From Flaveria trinervia (taxonomy: Eukaryota > Streptophyta > Magnoliopsida > Asterales > Asteraceae), in NCBI GenBank assembly GCA_025506515.1, contig CM046443.1:91054201-91118200 (forward strand): 64,000 nt of DNA. Direction: 5' to 3'. Made by a program: the position numbers and the translations under genes. The notes under the pieces are model-generated. The model searched no databases and was not told the origin of the DNA. It saw only the letters and a list, made by a program, of their open reading frames with translations. This document shows, piece by piece, positions 44,873 through 54,985 of the stretch (within the stretch, counting starts at the first letter, position 1; the number at the start of each line of letters is the position of its first letter).

Positions 44873-47683
44873 GTTTAGGTTAGGAACCCAAGCTTTGACT
44901 GTCTTGGGTTTCCCAGAGGCATCACACATCATAAACTCCACCCATTGACCCTTAGAGGGTGAGGGTAGCTCAGGTTCCTTCTTGTCATCAGTATTAGACA
45001 CGTAGGTGGACTTTTCTTTCCATAAGCCAGATTTGTGCAATGCCTGTTTATGATAAACAGTCGTCTGGCTTACAGGTTGGACTTCAGGGTCACTAGCTCT
45101 TCTAGGTGGAGTTAGAGAACTCCGCTTAGAAGACCTAGGTCTAGAGTCCTGAAGATCAATCTTCTTCCTAGGTGTCTGATAGAAATGATAATAGGAAGCA
45201 ATGTGTCCACATTCTCCACAGTTGTAGCATGACCTTCTATCAACTTTATGAGTAGACTTTCTTTGTGGAGAAGTGCGTGACACTCTAGTAACATCAATCA
45301 CTCTAGTTTTTGACTCTTGTATGTTTGATGTTTTCTTGATTTAACAAAATTTACTGTTTTAACCTGATTCTTTTTGGTTAACTGGTTTTTGACTTGAAGC
45401 ATGTGAAAAAGTAGCATTTGAAGTCCTTTTAGGTTCTGATTTGACTCTGTTTGACCCTGACTTTAAGTTAACTTTTTCAAATTCATTTTCCAGTTAACAC
45501 AAGGCAATTTACCCTTTGCCTTTGAAGTGGCCTCCTTTTGTTTCTGACCAGATTCAGTAGATGAACATGAGGTGTCTGGATCAGTAACAAGAGGAGTAGA
45601 CACTACATGATCCTTGATGGGGTTATCATTTACTGGTCTAGACTTAGTGTTCATCAAGGTCTCAGGTGGTGGTGGAACCACTTTGTAGCCTAATCCCTCC
45701 CCGTTATTCCTTTCTCTCACTAAGTGTTGAACAATGTGTGAAGAACTAGTCCAACTATGCAGTTTCTGTTTTAATGAATTAACTTTACTTCTAGAACTGC
45801 CTTTTGTTTCTTAGTGTCTTCTAGGGAGTTTAGATAGTACCTAATGTCATTTGCTTGGTTAAAATCCACTACTTCGGTTTCCCTAAGTTGTTTAGTCAAT
45901 AGGTCTATTTTTTCTTTATAACTATGCTCATTTTGTTTTAGTACTCTATTAGCCTCAGTGCACAGACGTAAATCTTTTACTAAGTTATCATTATGATCTA
46001 ATAACCTAGCAAATTTTTCATCTATGCTATTCCTGAAAGTATCACAAACAGAACAAGCATGATTATTAAAAATTTGGTCAGTGGTACTTACCTGAGTTGG
46101 TTCAGAAGAATTAGCCATCAGTGCAGCATCAGATGTTTCTGGTTCTGGTGATTCTGACTTTTCTGTTTCTGACGTGGAAACTTCCTCTTTTGGCTTGTAA
46201 CTGACCTCGGTTGCAGTTGTTTCTTCACTATGTGACATTGCTATCTCAACTGCTATATCACCTTCACTCGCAGAATCATCATCAATATCCTCAACACTGG
46301 CAATGTTAGATTCTCCTGGTGAGACAAACCTAAAACTCCAATCCTGTCCTTCATCATCATGAGCAGTTAAGGCTTTTGGATCCTTGTTTGATGAAGTAGA
46401 ACTAGAGGCTTGCTTGTCTTGGCGAGTAAAGGATGAGAACGGGTTCCCATTCCCCGTCTTCTTTGGCTTGACACATTCTCTTTTGAAGTGCCCCTTCTCA
46501 CCACAGTTAAAGCAGGTCACTTTACTCTCGAAGCCAAAGGTGGTATCCTTAGTAGCAACCAAGTTCTGTCCAGTCTTTTTCACAAACTTCTTCGCCCTCC
46601 GGACAGCACTTGCTAAGGCCCACATTATATCCATTCTCTCAAGCTCCATCTCATCCACCTGCTCGTAGTCCTCATCTGCCAGATGGCAGTTTCCAATCTT
46701 CCGGCAACAAGTCCATCATATGAATGACCATTGCTGCTAAAAGATCCATATGCTCTCGAGCTACTTCCACGGTCACATTACCGAGGTTCTCGATCTTCAG
46801 TTTGGTAGCGCTTGCTTCTGATCCAATATAATGGGTACATGATGACCCAGACGTGTCTGATCCAGAAGGAGAAGCATGTGAAGGACCTGACGAGCTAGAC
46901 ACAAAAGCAGTCTGGAGGGTGCTCCAGATGTCTTAGCTTGAGGCGTGGCGTTGTATAAAGCTGGATTTTGTGTGTACGAAGACTTCTGAGCTCTATACTT
47001 CATCCTTAGTGCTTCTTCTCGCAACTTAAGAATGAAGTCATTATATCCAGCTTTACAAGTATTCCATTCTGTCTCAGGTTAGACACGAATGTAGCCCACT
47101 TATCGGGCAATCCGTCTGCGAAGTTGCTTACTTTCTCTTCCATGGTAGTAGCCACTCCATGTGTATGCAATTCGCTCATCAAGTGGTAGAATCTGTCTAT
47201 GACTTCGTCCAAACTTCATTACCAATTGATGAGAAGTTATCGAATTCCTTCTTTAACTCCTTTGCCTTGATTGCCTTCAATGATGCATTCCATCATATCT
47301 CTTCTCTAGCTCATCCCACAGTTTCTTGGACTGCTTGTTCTCTAAATACTGGTGGAATATGTCTTTGGGGATAGACTGAGTGATCAATGCATAAACTCTT
47401 TTCTCTGCATTGTACTTTACTTTCTGTGCGTCTGTCATCCCGCTTAGTGTCAGCTTAACTCCATCAGCTCCCACCGGTGTACTATAACCAATCTCAATGG
47501 CTTCCCACAGATTAGGATCTACTCCATTAAGGTAGATCTCAAAACGTTGTTTCCAGTGGGGAAACTCATCTAAAGTCAAAAGCTTTGGTGGTTATTGTGA
47601 TTCCCCACCTCACTCTCAAGCAACAACAGGTTCTGTATCCTTGAGTCCTTCCCAACAGTAAAGGCTGACATCTGATCTTCCAT
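44870..47683 (-). pseudogene. Sire A gag remnant
   Basis: The ATG at 47683 opens MEDQMSAFTVGKDSRIQNLLLLE. After a stop and frameshift the capsid-like region runs 47579-47020 (MTLDEFPHWKQRFEIYLNG, KLWDELEKRYDG, VIDRFYHLMSELHTHG), of the UBN2/gag type common in plant copia. A Ser-rich segment follows (about 46902). A CCHC knuckle, CFNCGEKGHFKREC, lies near 46505. Then come an acidic Ser/Thr/Glu-rich stretch (46400-46100), a coiled coil (about 46000-45790), and a second, damaged knuckle near 45235 where the last Cys is replaced (CYNCGECGHIASYY). It ends WVPNLN with TAA at 44870-44872. Confidence 0.85.
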
Positions 47684-47717
47684 GACTAATAAACTTATAA
47701 TCTAATCAAACAAACTT

Positions 47718-47962
47718 TCACTGATGCGACTGAAGGATGCGAATGAGCTAATCGTGCGTATAAACTCTGCGATTGGTTCAATCGTGCGAATGAACTGGGC
47801 GATTGGTTCAGTCGTGCGAATGAATCTGGTGCGTATGAGCTATGCGCGAACGAACGGTTCAGTCGGTGAATGAGGGTGCGACTATGTCCAATCGTGCGTA
47901 TGAGCAATGCGAATGGAGTCCAGTCGTGCGAATGAGTCACTCGTGCGACTGAAGCTGCTGTT
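47718..47962. repeat. CpG-word array in Sire A leader
   Basis: Words such as GATGCGACTGAAGG, CAATCGTGCGAATGAAC, CAGTCGTGCGAATGA and CACTCGTGCGACTGAAG lie between the PBS and the gag ATG, so they would be in the transcript. Confidence 0.85.
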
Positions 47963-48167
47963 TTGCGAAAATTTCTAGGTTTGACGGGTTCAGCCGTATA
48001 AAAATTCGAAATTTCACAAGTTCTAATCGCCTAAGTCTGTAGAAACCAAACTTCGATGAGCAGGGAACTTCCAAGATCACTTTTGATGCCAAAGATTGCG
48101 TTTTTAGTGCAAAAACACAAACTTTTATGCAATCTTGATTGAATCAACACGTAATCAAGAGCCAATA

Positions 48168-48179
48168 GCTCTGATACCA
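48168..48179 (-). other. Primer-binding site of Sire A
   Basis: The minus strand reads TGGTATCAGAGC, an exact tRNA-Met complement, two bases inside the LTR. Confidence 0.92.
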
Positions 48180-48181
48180 CT

Positions 48182-48891
48182 TGTTAGGACCTGGTATTTG
48201 ACCGAAATACCTGGTGATTAACGTGTAAACCAGATCAAATAGTGCGGAATCCTATTTGATTGTCGATCCAATCAGTGAGAACACACGAAGAATCAATCAA
48301 GGATTGAAACTAACATTAGAAATCGATTAAGAATCGATCTAATGTGTTCTATGAACTTGGAGAACGAATTGGAAGGTTTCTGGACGGCTAGGGTTCGTCT
48401 GGAATCGTAATTGATCGAGAGTTTTTGTTTTTCACGAATTGAGTTGTATTTATAGGTTGGTATTATTCAATCGTGCGACTGAACCATTAGTCTGGTTCAG
48501 TCGTGCGATTGAACCATGCGGTTGATTCATTCGTACGACTGAGTGTGTTCAGTCGTGCGACTGAGCCAATCTTATATTACAATCGTGCGACTGATCCAGT
48601 CTCCTGGTTCAGTCGTGCGACTGAGTCAATCGTGTGAAGTTATTCATGCGTATGATTCATTCGCATGAGCCATTCGCATGAGAACTTCATTAAGTTAAGT
48701 TTGAATGTTTTAATTAATATAACTTAATGTGCAACCATTCAAATAATCATAAACCCAATCAATTCAGTCACGACTCATTAATGAACTATTAAACATTATA
48801 ACTAACAGACTATCAATATCATTTCATTAATCATACCAAACAAGATCTATTACATCACATATCATGATCTAGGGACATACATGTATCAACA
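48182..48891 (-). repeat. Sire A 5' LTR with TATA box and word array
   Basis: 710 bp. On the minus strand it starts TGTTGATACATG at 48891 and ends CCTAACA at 48182. The array occupies 48468-48682 and the TATA box CTATAAATAC is at 48446-48455, with only about 13 bp between them. Confidence 0.93.
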
Positions 48892-51619
48892 GGGGCGGAC
48901 GAATGGGAGACGATTGCTCATAGCACATGGAACTAATTAAGTTGAAAAATATTAAATGTCATTATTCATTAAACATTACAAGGCAAATAAGTAATTACAA
49001 AACAATCAAAATACATTCAATAACATAAGACTTATAATTTAAACTAGGTCCAAGTCCTATATGAGCATGAAGAGAAATCCACAAGAAGTAAACCTGAAAC
49101 ATGATAAAAATAAAAGGTTAACTAAAAAGTTGGTGAGTTTCCAAGGTTTTCATACATAATATAACAAGGTTACAAGTAGCAATTCATGTCATAAGTTATA
49201 AGTTAGTAAGGTCATAAAACACATATCGTTATAACCAAACCTCGACTTGATTACAAGTATATAAGATTGGCTAAGTGTATTTGGTTCCCCTGATGAACAA
49301 GCATACGTCATCAGGAGTCGGCAATACATCGACTTTAGCACCAAATAGGCTTGTCAGGCCCAAAGATCTAAGACGTCGCCAGGCTAGCAATAGTTAATGA
49401 TTGTAAACAAAATATGTATCTCATATAAGACTTACAATAATACAAATAACCATGAAAAAAGGTAAAGATGAATTGCATGTGCATTTACAAGTATCAAGAT
49501 GTTACAAGTGTAAGTTTATAAGTTAACATGTTTCACCCCAAAAGGTGTGAAATAAAGTAAAAAGGGGCAAGGAAAACTCACTGATATAAATAAAGTGATG
49601 ATAAGAAATTAAACGAGGCTCCAAGGATTTCTTTTATAAGTTACCTAAATGTATTGATTCCAATATTAAGTTCAATAATAAGATTAATGAATAAACGTGA
49701 ACTAGGGTTTCAATTGAAAATTTGGGGGTTTAAATAATTAAATGAAATAGTGACTCGCGTATGTTTTGTTTTAATAAAGATGATATAAATCATTTAAGAC
49801 CAAGTATAATTAAGAATATTAAAAATTGAGGTTATTGATTAATAGAAATTAAGTGAAACGGGATAATTAACTTAATAGTTAATTATTTAAAGCTTGTTAA
49901 TGAGAATTAATTAAGTACTTTTTAAATAACGTTAAAATTATTTCAAATGATGTTATAAGTTTTGGGCTTTTAAAATGATTTAACACCAAGGTTTTATAAT
50001 ACAAAACCCTAAAACATAAGAATAAAGTAAATAAAAGTTGACGAGTAAATTTATTAACTATTTTTTATTTAACATGGTTAAATAAATCATTAAATAATTA
50101 ATTATTTAAATAATCATCTAAATGATCATTTGCATAAATAATTATTTAAATAATCATTGAACTATAATATATTTATAATATAAATGACCTAGTAATATAT
50201 TTTTATAACTTTTATTCTTAAAAAAATATTAATTAAATCTAAAAATTATAAGTGTTAAAACTTTTAAGAATGAACTTGATATTTTCTGTAATAATTTAAT
50301 TAACAAATTAATTTTTATTGTAATTTATTGATATAATATTAATATTCTGAATAAAAAATGCAAGAAACCAATTAAAAAAATATTGGCAGAGGCTGGTTCG
50401 AACCCGGGACCTCCTGCCCAAGGAAGCATTGTTGAAACCGCTGGGCCAAAGCCCATCACTGTTTTAATTTACAACTTAACTAATAAGAATCATACTTCAG
50501 AAAATCTCCCGAATTAACATGAACCCTAACTTGGTTTGATCCAAATTGAACACGAATTCGAAGTTGTTAATGGAATTAAAGTTAGGGCTTTGATTCTCCA
50601 AGTAAAACTAAGCATATAGATGTTCTTAGTTACCTGAATTGGTTTCGTTTGGTTAGCAAACAAGAACAGGAACGAGCGCGATCGTGGAATTACCAAACAG
50701 AGCTGATTCTTGATGATTTAATTCGATTGACACTTGAAAAGCTTCGTTTGTTGATGATTAAGAAAAGCCCTATATCAATTGCGATAATAACGCTTAAAAA
50801 TGGATCACGATTAAGTTGTAGATCGTGGCTTCAGAGAATCGGATATGAACTTTATGTGGGTTTAAGGTGGAATTGGGAACATAGATACATTAGGGATAGT
50901 TTAAAGATTGTCCATGCTCGATTAATTGAGTTATATTGCGTCTTCAATGTTGAACGACTCAATCGATTTGAATCATTGGTTACACGATTGTTCAAGTAGT
51001 AACCGGTGCTTTAAATGAAATTAAATCATACATTCACGTTCAAAACATGCATACGAAAGAAGTTGGAACTGTTTGGGATCGATCCCGAAAGGTTTTGATG
51101 GCTTTCGGACCTTGCCGGCGCTGCGCTGGAGCTTCGCCGGCCGGTGGCCGGAAGATCGGGGAGAGAGAAATGGGTTGGGGTTGGGTTTTAGTTAATTACA
51201 CATTTGGTCCCTGTTGTTTGAAGTTTGTTATTTTATGCTGGAAACTTTTGTTTAAGTTTTAAAAACTAAAAATTAAACCCTAGACTTATAAGACATAATA
51301 TAAACAATCTATCAAATTAGTTATTAATTAATCTTCATAACTTTTGTAAAACTTATAACTTGTAATTTTTTTATTTTTCATTTCCAATATTTAAAATTTA
51401 TAGTTATTAGTAATACTTTATAACTTTATATGAAGAAAATATATATATATAAATCATATTATTACAAGTTATTTAAATGATTAATAAATGAATATTTCAT
51501 AATATAAAATGCACATTAACTACATTTGATCCATTATAAATATTATACTAATTTTAATAACGGAAGTTCAAAATGGATTTAGGTTTAGGTTTAAGTCTTG
51601 AAAATGGGAGGATGTTACA
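48892..51619. repeat. Solo LTR S, right fragment
   Basis: The continuation of 34695-34725, ending GGGAGGATGTTACA at 51619. It is AT-rich, with no gag, pol, PBS or polypurine tract, hence a solo LTR left by LTR-LTR recombination. It carries a Pol III-like unit (50374-50448). Open frames inside (for example around 50649-50999) look incidental. The family is not identified; TGTCACACCCC...TTACA termini and 2.76 kb would suit a large gypsy LTR. Confidence 0.85.
50374..50448 (-). promoter_or_regulatory. tRNA-like Pol III unit in solo LTR S
   Basis: On the minus strand there is an A-box-like TGGCCCAGCGG (50438-50448), a B-box-like GGGTTCGAACC (50395-50405) 32 bases later, and a T7 run (50374-50380) just downstream that could terminate Pol III. 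The T stem does not pair, so it is not an intact tRNA. Confidence 0.45.
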
Positions 51620-51624
51620 GTTTT
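51620..51624. repeat. Target-site duplication of solo LTR S (right)
   Basis: GTTTT, identical to 34690-34694. Sire B sequence resumes immediately after. Confidence 0.9.
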
Positions 51625-53223
51625 GTATAAGGCCTGTTTGTGATAAACATACAACTGGTTTATAGTTTGAACTTTAGGTTCACTAATACTCATAGGTGGA
51701 GTAGTAGATCTCATTTTAGAAAAACTTGGTTTTGCACAATTTTCTTCTTGGGCATCTAATAATAAGGACAATTAGGAGAAATACATCATTGTTTTCCACA
51801 ACTATAGCATGATCTCCCTTCTACAGATTGAAGAAAATTTTTATGTGGGGTTGAGTTTGGTAAGGGTGTGAGATGTGTCTGGTTGGGTTTTATCACTTCT
51901 CTTTTAGATTTTTAGTTTCTTTAACAAAATTAATTGTTTTAATATTTTTAACATCTTTAACTTTTAGTTTATTTGGACTTTGATGAGTAACATGTTTTTG
52001 GTTAACCGAATTAGTCATTTTGGGTTCAGATGTAGACGTGTGTGAACCTGACCTTAAATTAACCTTTTCAATTTGATCATCTAATTTTCAATAGGCAATG
52101 TTTCTTTTGATTTCAAAGTAGACTCCTTCTGTTTTTGTGCTATTCTTAATAAATTTGCCTGTAGAATCGGGTTCACTAACAAGAGGAGTGGACACAACAT
52201 GATCCTCATCTGCAAGATGACCAGTTCCAATCTTACCGGAAACTAAACCATCACAAGATTGTATAACGGCCGCTAGAAGATCCATGTGCTCTTTGGCAAC
52301 TTCCCCTGTGACATTACCGAGATTCTCGGTCTTCAACTTTGTAGTAGTTGTTTCAGGAACTATATATTGGGTTCCAGATGACCCTGACGTTTCGGTTCCT
52401 GATGCACTGTTTTGGGAAGGAGCAGAAGAACTAGACACGAATGTGTTTGTAACGGAGCTCCTGAAACAGCTGGAGTGGAACTGAGTTGTAAAGTGAAGGA
52501 TTCTGAACATAGAATCCTTTCTTCGACTTGTATTTCATTCGCAATTCTTCCTCGCTTAACTTCAAGATGAAATCATTTATGTCTAACATCACAAGAATGT
52601 CGTTTTGTCTCAGATTAGACACAAATGAATCCCATTTATTAGGCAAAACCATCAGCAAAGCTTGAAACTTTATCTTCCATAGATGTTGTCACACATGATG
52701 AGTGCGCAACTCACTTATCAGATGATAGAATCTGTCAATAATATCATCCATGCTCTCATTCTCTATCGAAGAGAAATTATCAAATTCCTTTTTGAGAGCT
52801 TTAGCCTTCAGTGCTTTGAGAGTTGCGTTTCCATCATATCTCTTCTCCAATGCCTCACATAACTTTTTAGCCTGCTTGTTGTCAGAGAACTGATGAAAGA
52901 AGTCCTTAGGTATCGACTGAGTTAACAAGGCATATACTTTCTTTTCAGCATTAAACAGAATCTTCTAAGCTTCACTCATTCCTCCCAACATCAACTTGAC
53001 TCCATTAGCACTGACTGGTACCGTATAACAGTCTCAATGGATGTCCAAAGGTTTGGGTCAACTCCATTTAAATAGATTTCGAACCACTGTTTCCATTGTG
53101 GATATTCATCTAATTTTAACAGCTTTGGCGGTTTATTATGATTCCAATCTCATTCTCCAGAAGTAGAAGGTTCTGGACGTGAGAGTCCTTTCCGGCAGCA
53201 AATGCAGCAAATTGATCCTCCAT
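51625..53223 (-). pseudogene. Sire B gag remnant
   Basis: The ATG at 53223 opens MEDQFAAFAAGKDSHVQNLLLLE, aligned with Sire A gag. The capsid-like part is at 53140-52560 (FFHQFSDNKQAKKL, IIDRFYHLISELRTH). Compared with Sire A, about 1.05 kb is missing near 52205: the sequence passes from HLADED straight to HVVSTPLV. This removes the first CCHC knuckle and the coiled coil. A TCCT microhomology lies at the junction. The second knuckle region near 51800 is degraded. Several frameshifts and stops. Confidence 0.83.
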
Positions 53224-53287
53224 TGCTTTAAACTTGATACTTTTAGAATAGGACAGTTTTACTCGTGCGAATGGGCTATGAGTATGG
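51625..53287 (-). mobile_element. Sire B, gag-side part
   Basis: Continuation of Sire B across the insertion S: the YHKQAL segment here (about 51660) joins 34689 and matches Sire A around 45050. It runs through gag to its ATG at 53223 and about 60 bp of leader, then is interrupted at 53288 by the Copia E LTR. Confidence 0.85.
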
Positions 53288-54208
53288 TGTCGGGTTTTGT
53301 CACATGTAAGACAAGCTAGTTTAACCATTTATATTTGAAAAATTGCAGCGAAATATAGGTTTAACATATGGTTAGTAATCTGAAATTTTCACCATTTAAA
53401 AACATAAACAAAACCCAAGAATAAGGATCATATAAATTTATGTGAAATAGTGTGCTATCAAACCATAAAACAACCATAGGGTGTTCATAGATACAACCTT
53501 TCTTGCACAAGATGTTGTAGATGTATAAGATGAAGAAGATGATGTTCTTGAGTGGCTAGCCTTCAAAGGAGAAGACCTCAAGCTTGTATACCCACAAGCA
53601 CTTCCAAACACCAAGCTAGTTAGGGAGCTTAACACCAAAATCTCTACAAGGTTACCTTCAAGAAACCGAATTTTCAGCCTATTTGAGCTTCTAATCCGAA
53701 AATCCAGCCTGTTTTGAGAGAGTTCTTGCTTAAGTTTTCTAAGTGAGAAAGTGTGAATTGATGGAAGAGTGTTGGAGGAAGAGAAAGTCTTGCAAATACC
53801 AAGACATAAAATGGTCCCAATGCACAAGGGGCAGCCGAAATTGGCCTTTAAAATGGGTTTCCCCCCATTTTAGTTTTATAAAAAAGTTACACTCTTAGCC
53901 TTTTATTTTTATAAAATTAAAACCTCTTTTAATTTTATAACAATAACACACTTTTATTTGTTATTATTTAACCAACTTAAATAATGAAAAAATAATTCTC
54001 ATGAGCAAATTATCCACATAATGTATTCTTTTACAAAAGCAACGTTTTAAAAACCCATTTCTAAATTGGTGTTGGTATTTATTTGTTTGATCTTATCAAT
54101 AAATAAATATTAATGGTTTGTATAGCTTGTTATTGGTTATGACCTGATTTGGATCATAACGCTAACCACATCAATCTTGTATGTGTCTTGGGCATATAAG
54201 GTCCAACA
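53288..54208 (-). repeat. Copia E 3' LTR
   Basis: 921 bp. On the minus strand it starts TGTTGGACCTTATATGCCC at 54208 and ends CCCGACA at 53288. The boundary with Sire B gag leader at 53287 is sharp. It lacks the CpG-word and CTTCAGTAGTT arrays found in the Sirevirus LTRs. The open frame inside (53438-53827) looks incidental. Confidence 0.8.
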
Positions 54209-54223
54209 ATCTCCCACTTGCAC
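54209..54223 (-). other. Polypurine tract of Copia E
   Basis: The minus strand reads GTGCAAGTGGGAGAT just before the LTR, a common form of plant copia polypurine tract. Confidence 0.8.
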
Positions 54224-54985
54224 AAGATTCATAGAAGATTGATGCAAGCAGTAAATACCGCCTAACAACGGTTTACTACCCTTAATACGTATGACTAAGT
54301 GCCATTCAATAACATCATCTCCTTCAAGTACCATACTTGAAATGTTTTAGGTGAATCAATCATCTATCCTTTTGTCACAGATGTCATGTTAAATCCTAGA
54401 GACACAGAGTGATCATTCTCCATTGATTTAACTTTATCAGGCCTTAGACATCTTACTCTCAATGAATAAGAGGGACAAATCCCATCTTGACAACATATGT
54501 CTCTCACAATTACCTTATATCATACCTGAACTCAGACTTATGTACTGTCATGTTTCAGAACAGCAAAGAGCTAAGTCAAAGTATAATATTCGGTAAATAT
54601 CAAGACCCAATATGTGTCTCAGGACAGATGATACTAAATGACATTCGCCTTTACTCAAAATTACTTATGATCAATCAGGAAGATTCCATGTAGTAATATT
54701 GAGATGCAAGTCAGTCTAATATTTGCATCCCACAAATATCTATGAACTTTGGCAGCAACCTTTTGCTCTATATTCATCCATATGAATATCTACCAATCCA
54801 AGTTCATGATAGTATTACCTCATACTTGTTCCCACAAGCATGAACAACTACGGACGTTCTGAGTAAACAATTTACTCATGGATTTTAAACATGCAAAATA
54901 GAAATATTCATTGAATGATTATAACCAAATAATCATTCAAGTAATAAAGGGTTACAAATCTCATTACAGAAATTAAAGATCAAAT
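54224..54985 (-). other. Copia E 3' non-coding region
   Basis: About 760 bp between the pol stop (54986) and the polypurine tract. I see no gene, array or clear repeat in it. Confidence 0.65.

Larger units (their letters stand above)
34726..48891 (-). mobile_element. Sire A: complete Sirevirus-type copia element with extra ORF
   Basis: A 14.2-kb minus-strand element: 5' LTR 48182-48891, PBS 48168-48179, gag 47683-44870, pol to 41480, a 2.6-kb spacer with word arrays, the additional ORF 38856-35474, polypurine tract and 3' LTR 34726-35428. The two LTRs differ by only about ten substitutions and a few small indels by eye, so it is one of the youngest insertions here. No clean target duplication: the flanks are CATCG and GGGGC. 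The target was probably a G-run, and the first LTR base is G instead of T. Confidence 0.92.

Noticed and set aside
34721..48896. Target-site duplication of Sire A
   Set aside because: Flanks CATCG and GGGGC do not match. A G-run with small deletions could explain it, but it cannot be shown.
50374..50448. Functional tRNA gene
   Set aside because: A and B boxes are present, but the T stem and acceptor stem do not pair, so only a Pol III-like promoter remnant is claimed.
50649..50999. 116-codon open frame in solo LTR S
   Set aside because: It lies within an LTR, has no recognisable domain or neighbours, and its length is not remarkable for this composition.
53438..53827. 129-codon open frame in the Copia E LTR
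   Set aside because: Located inside the LTR with no recognisable domain. Treated as incidental.
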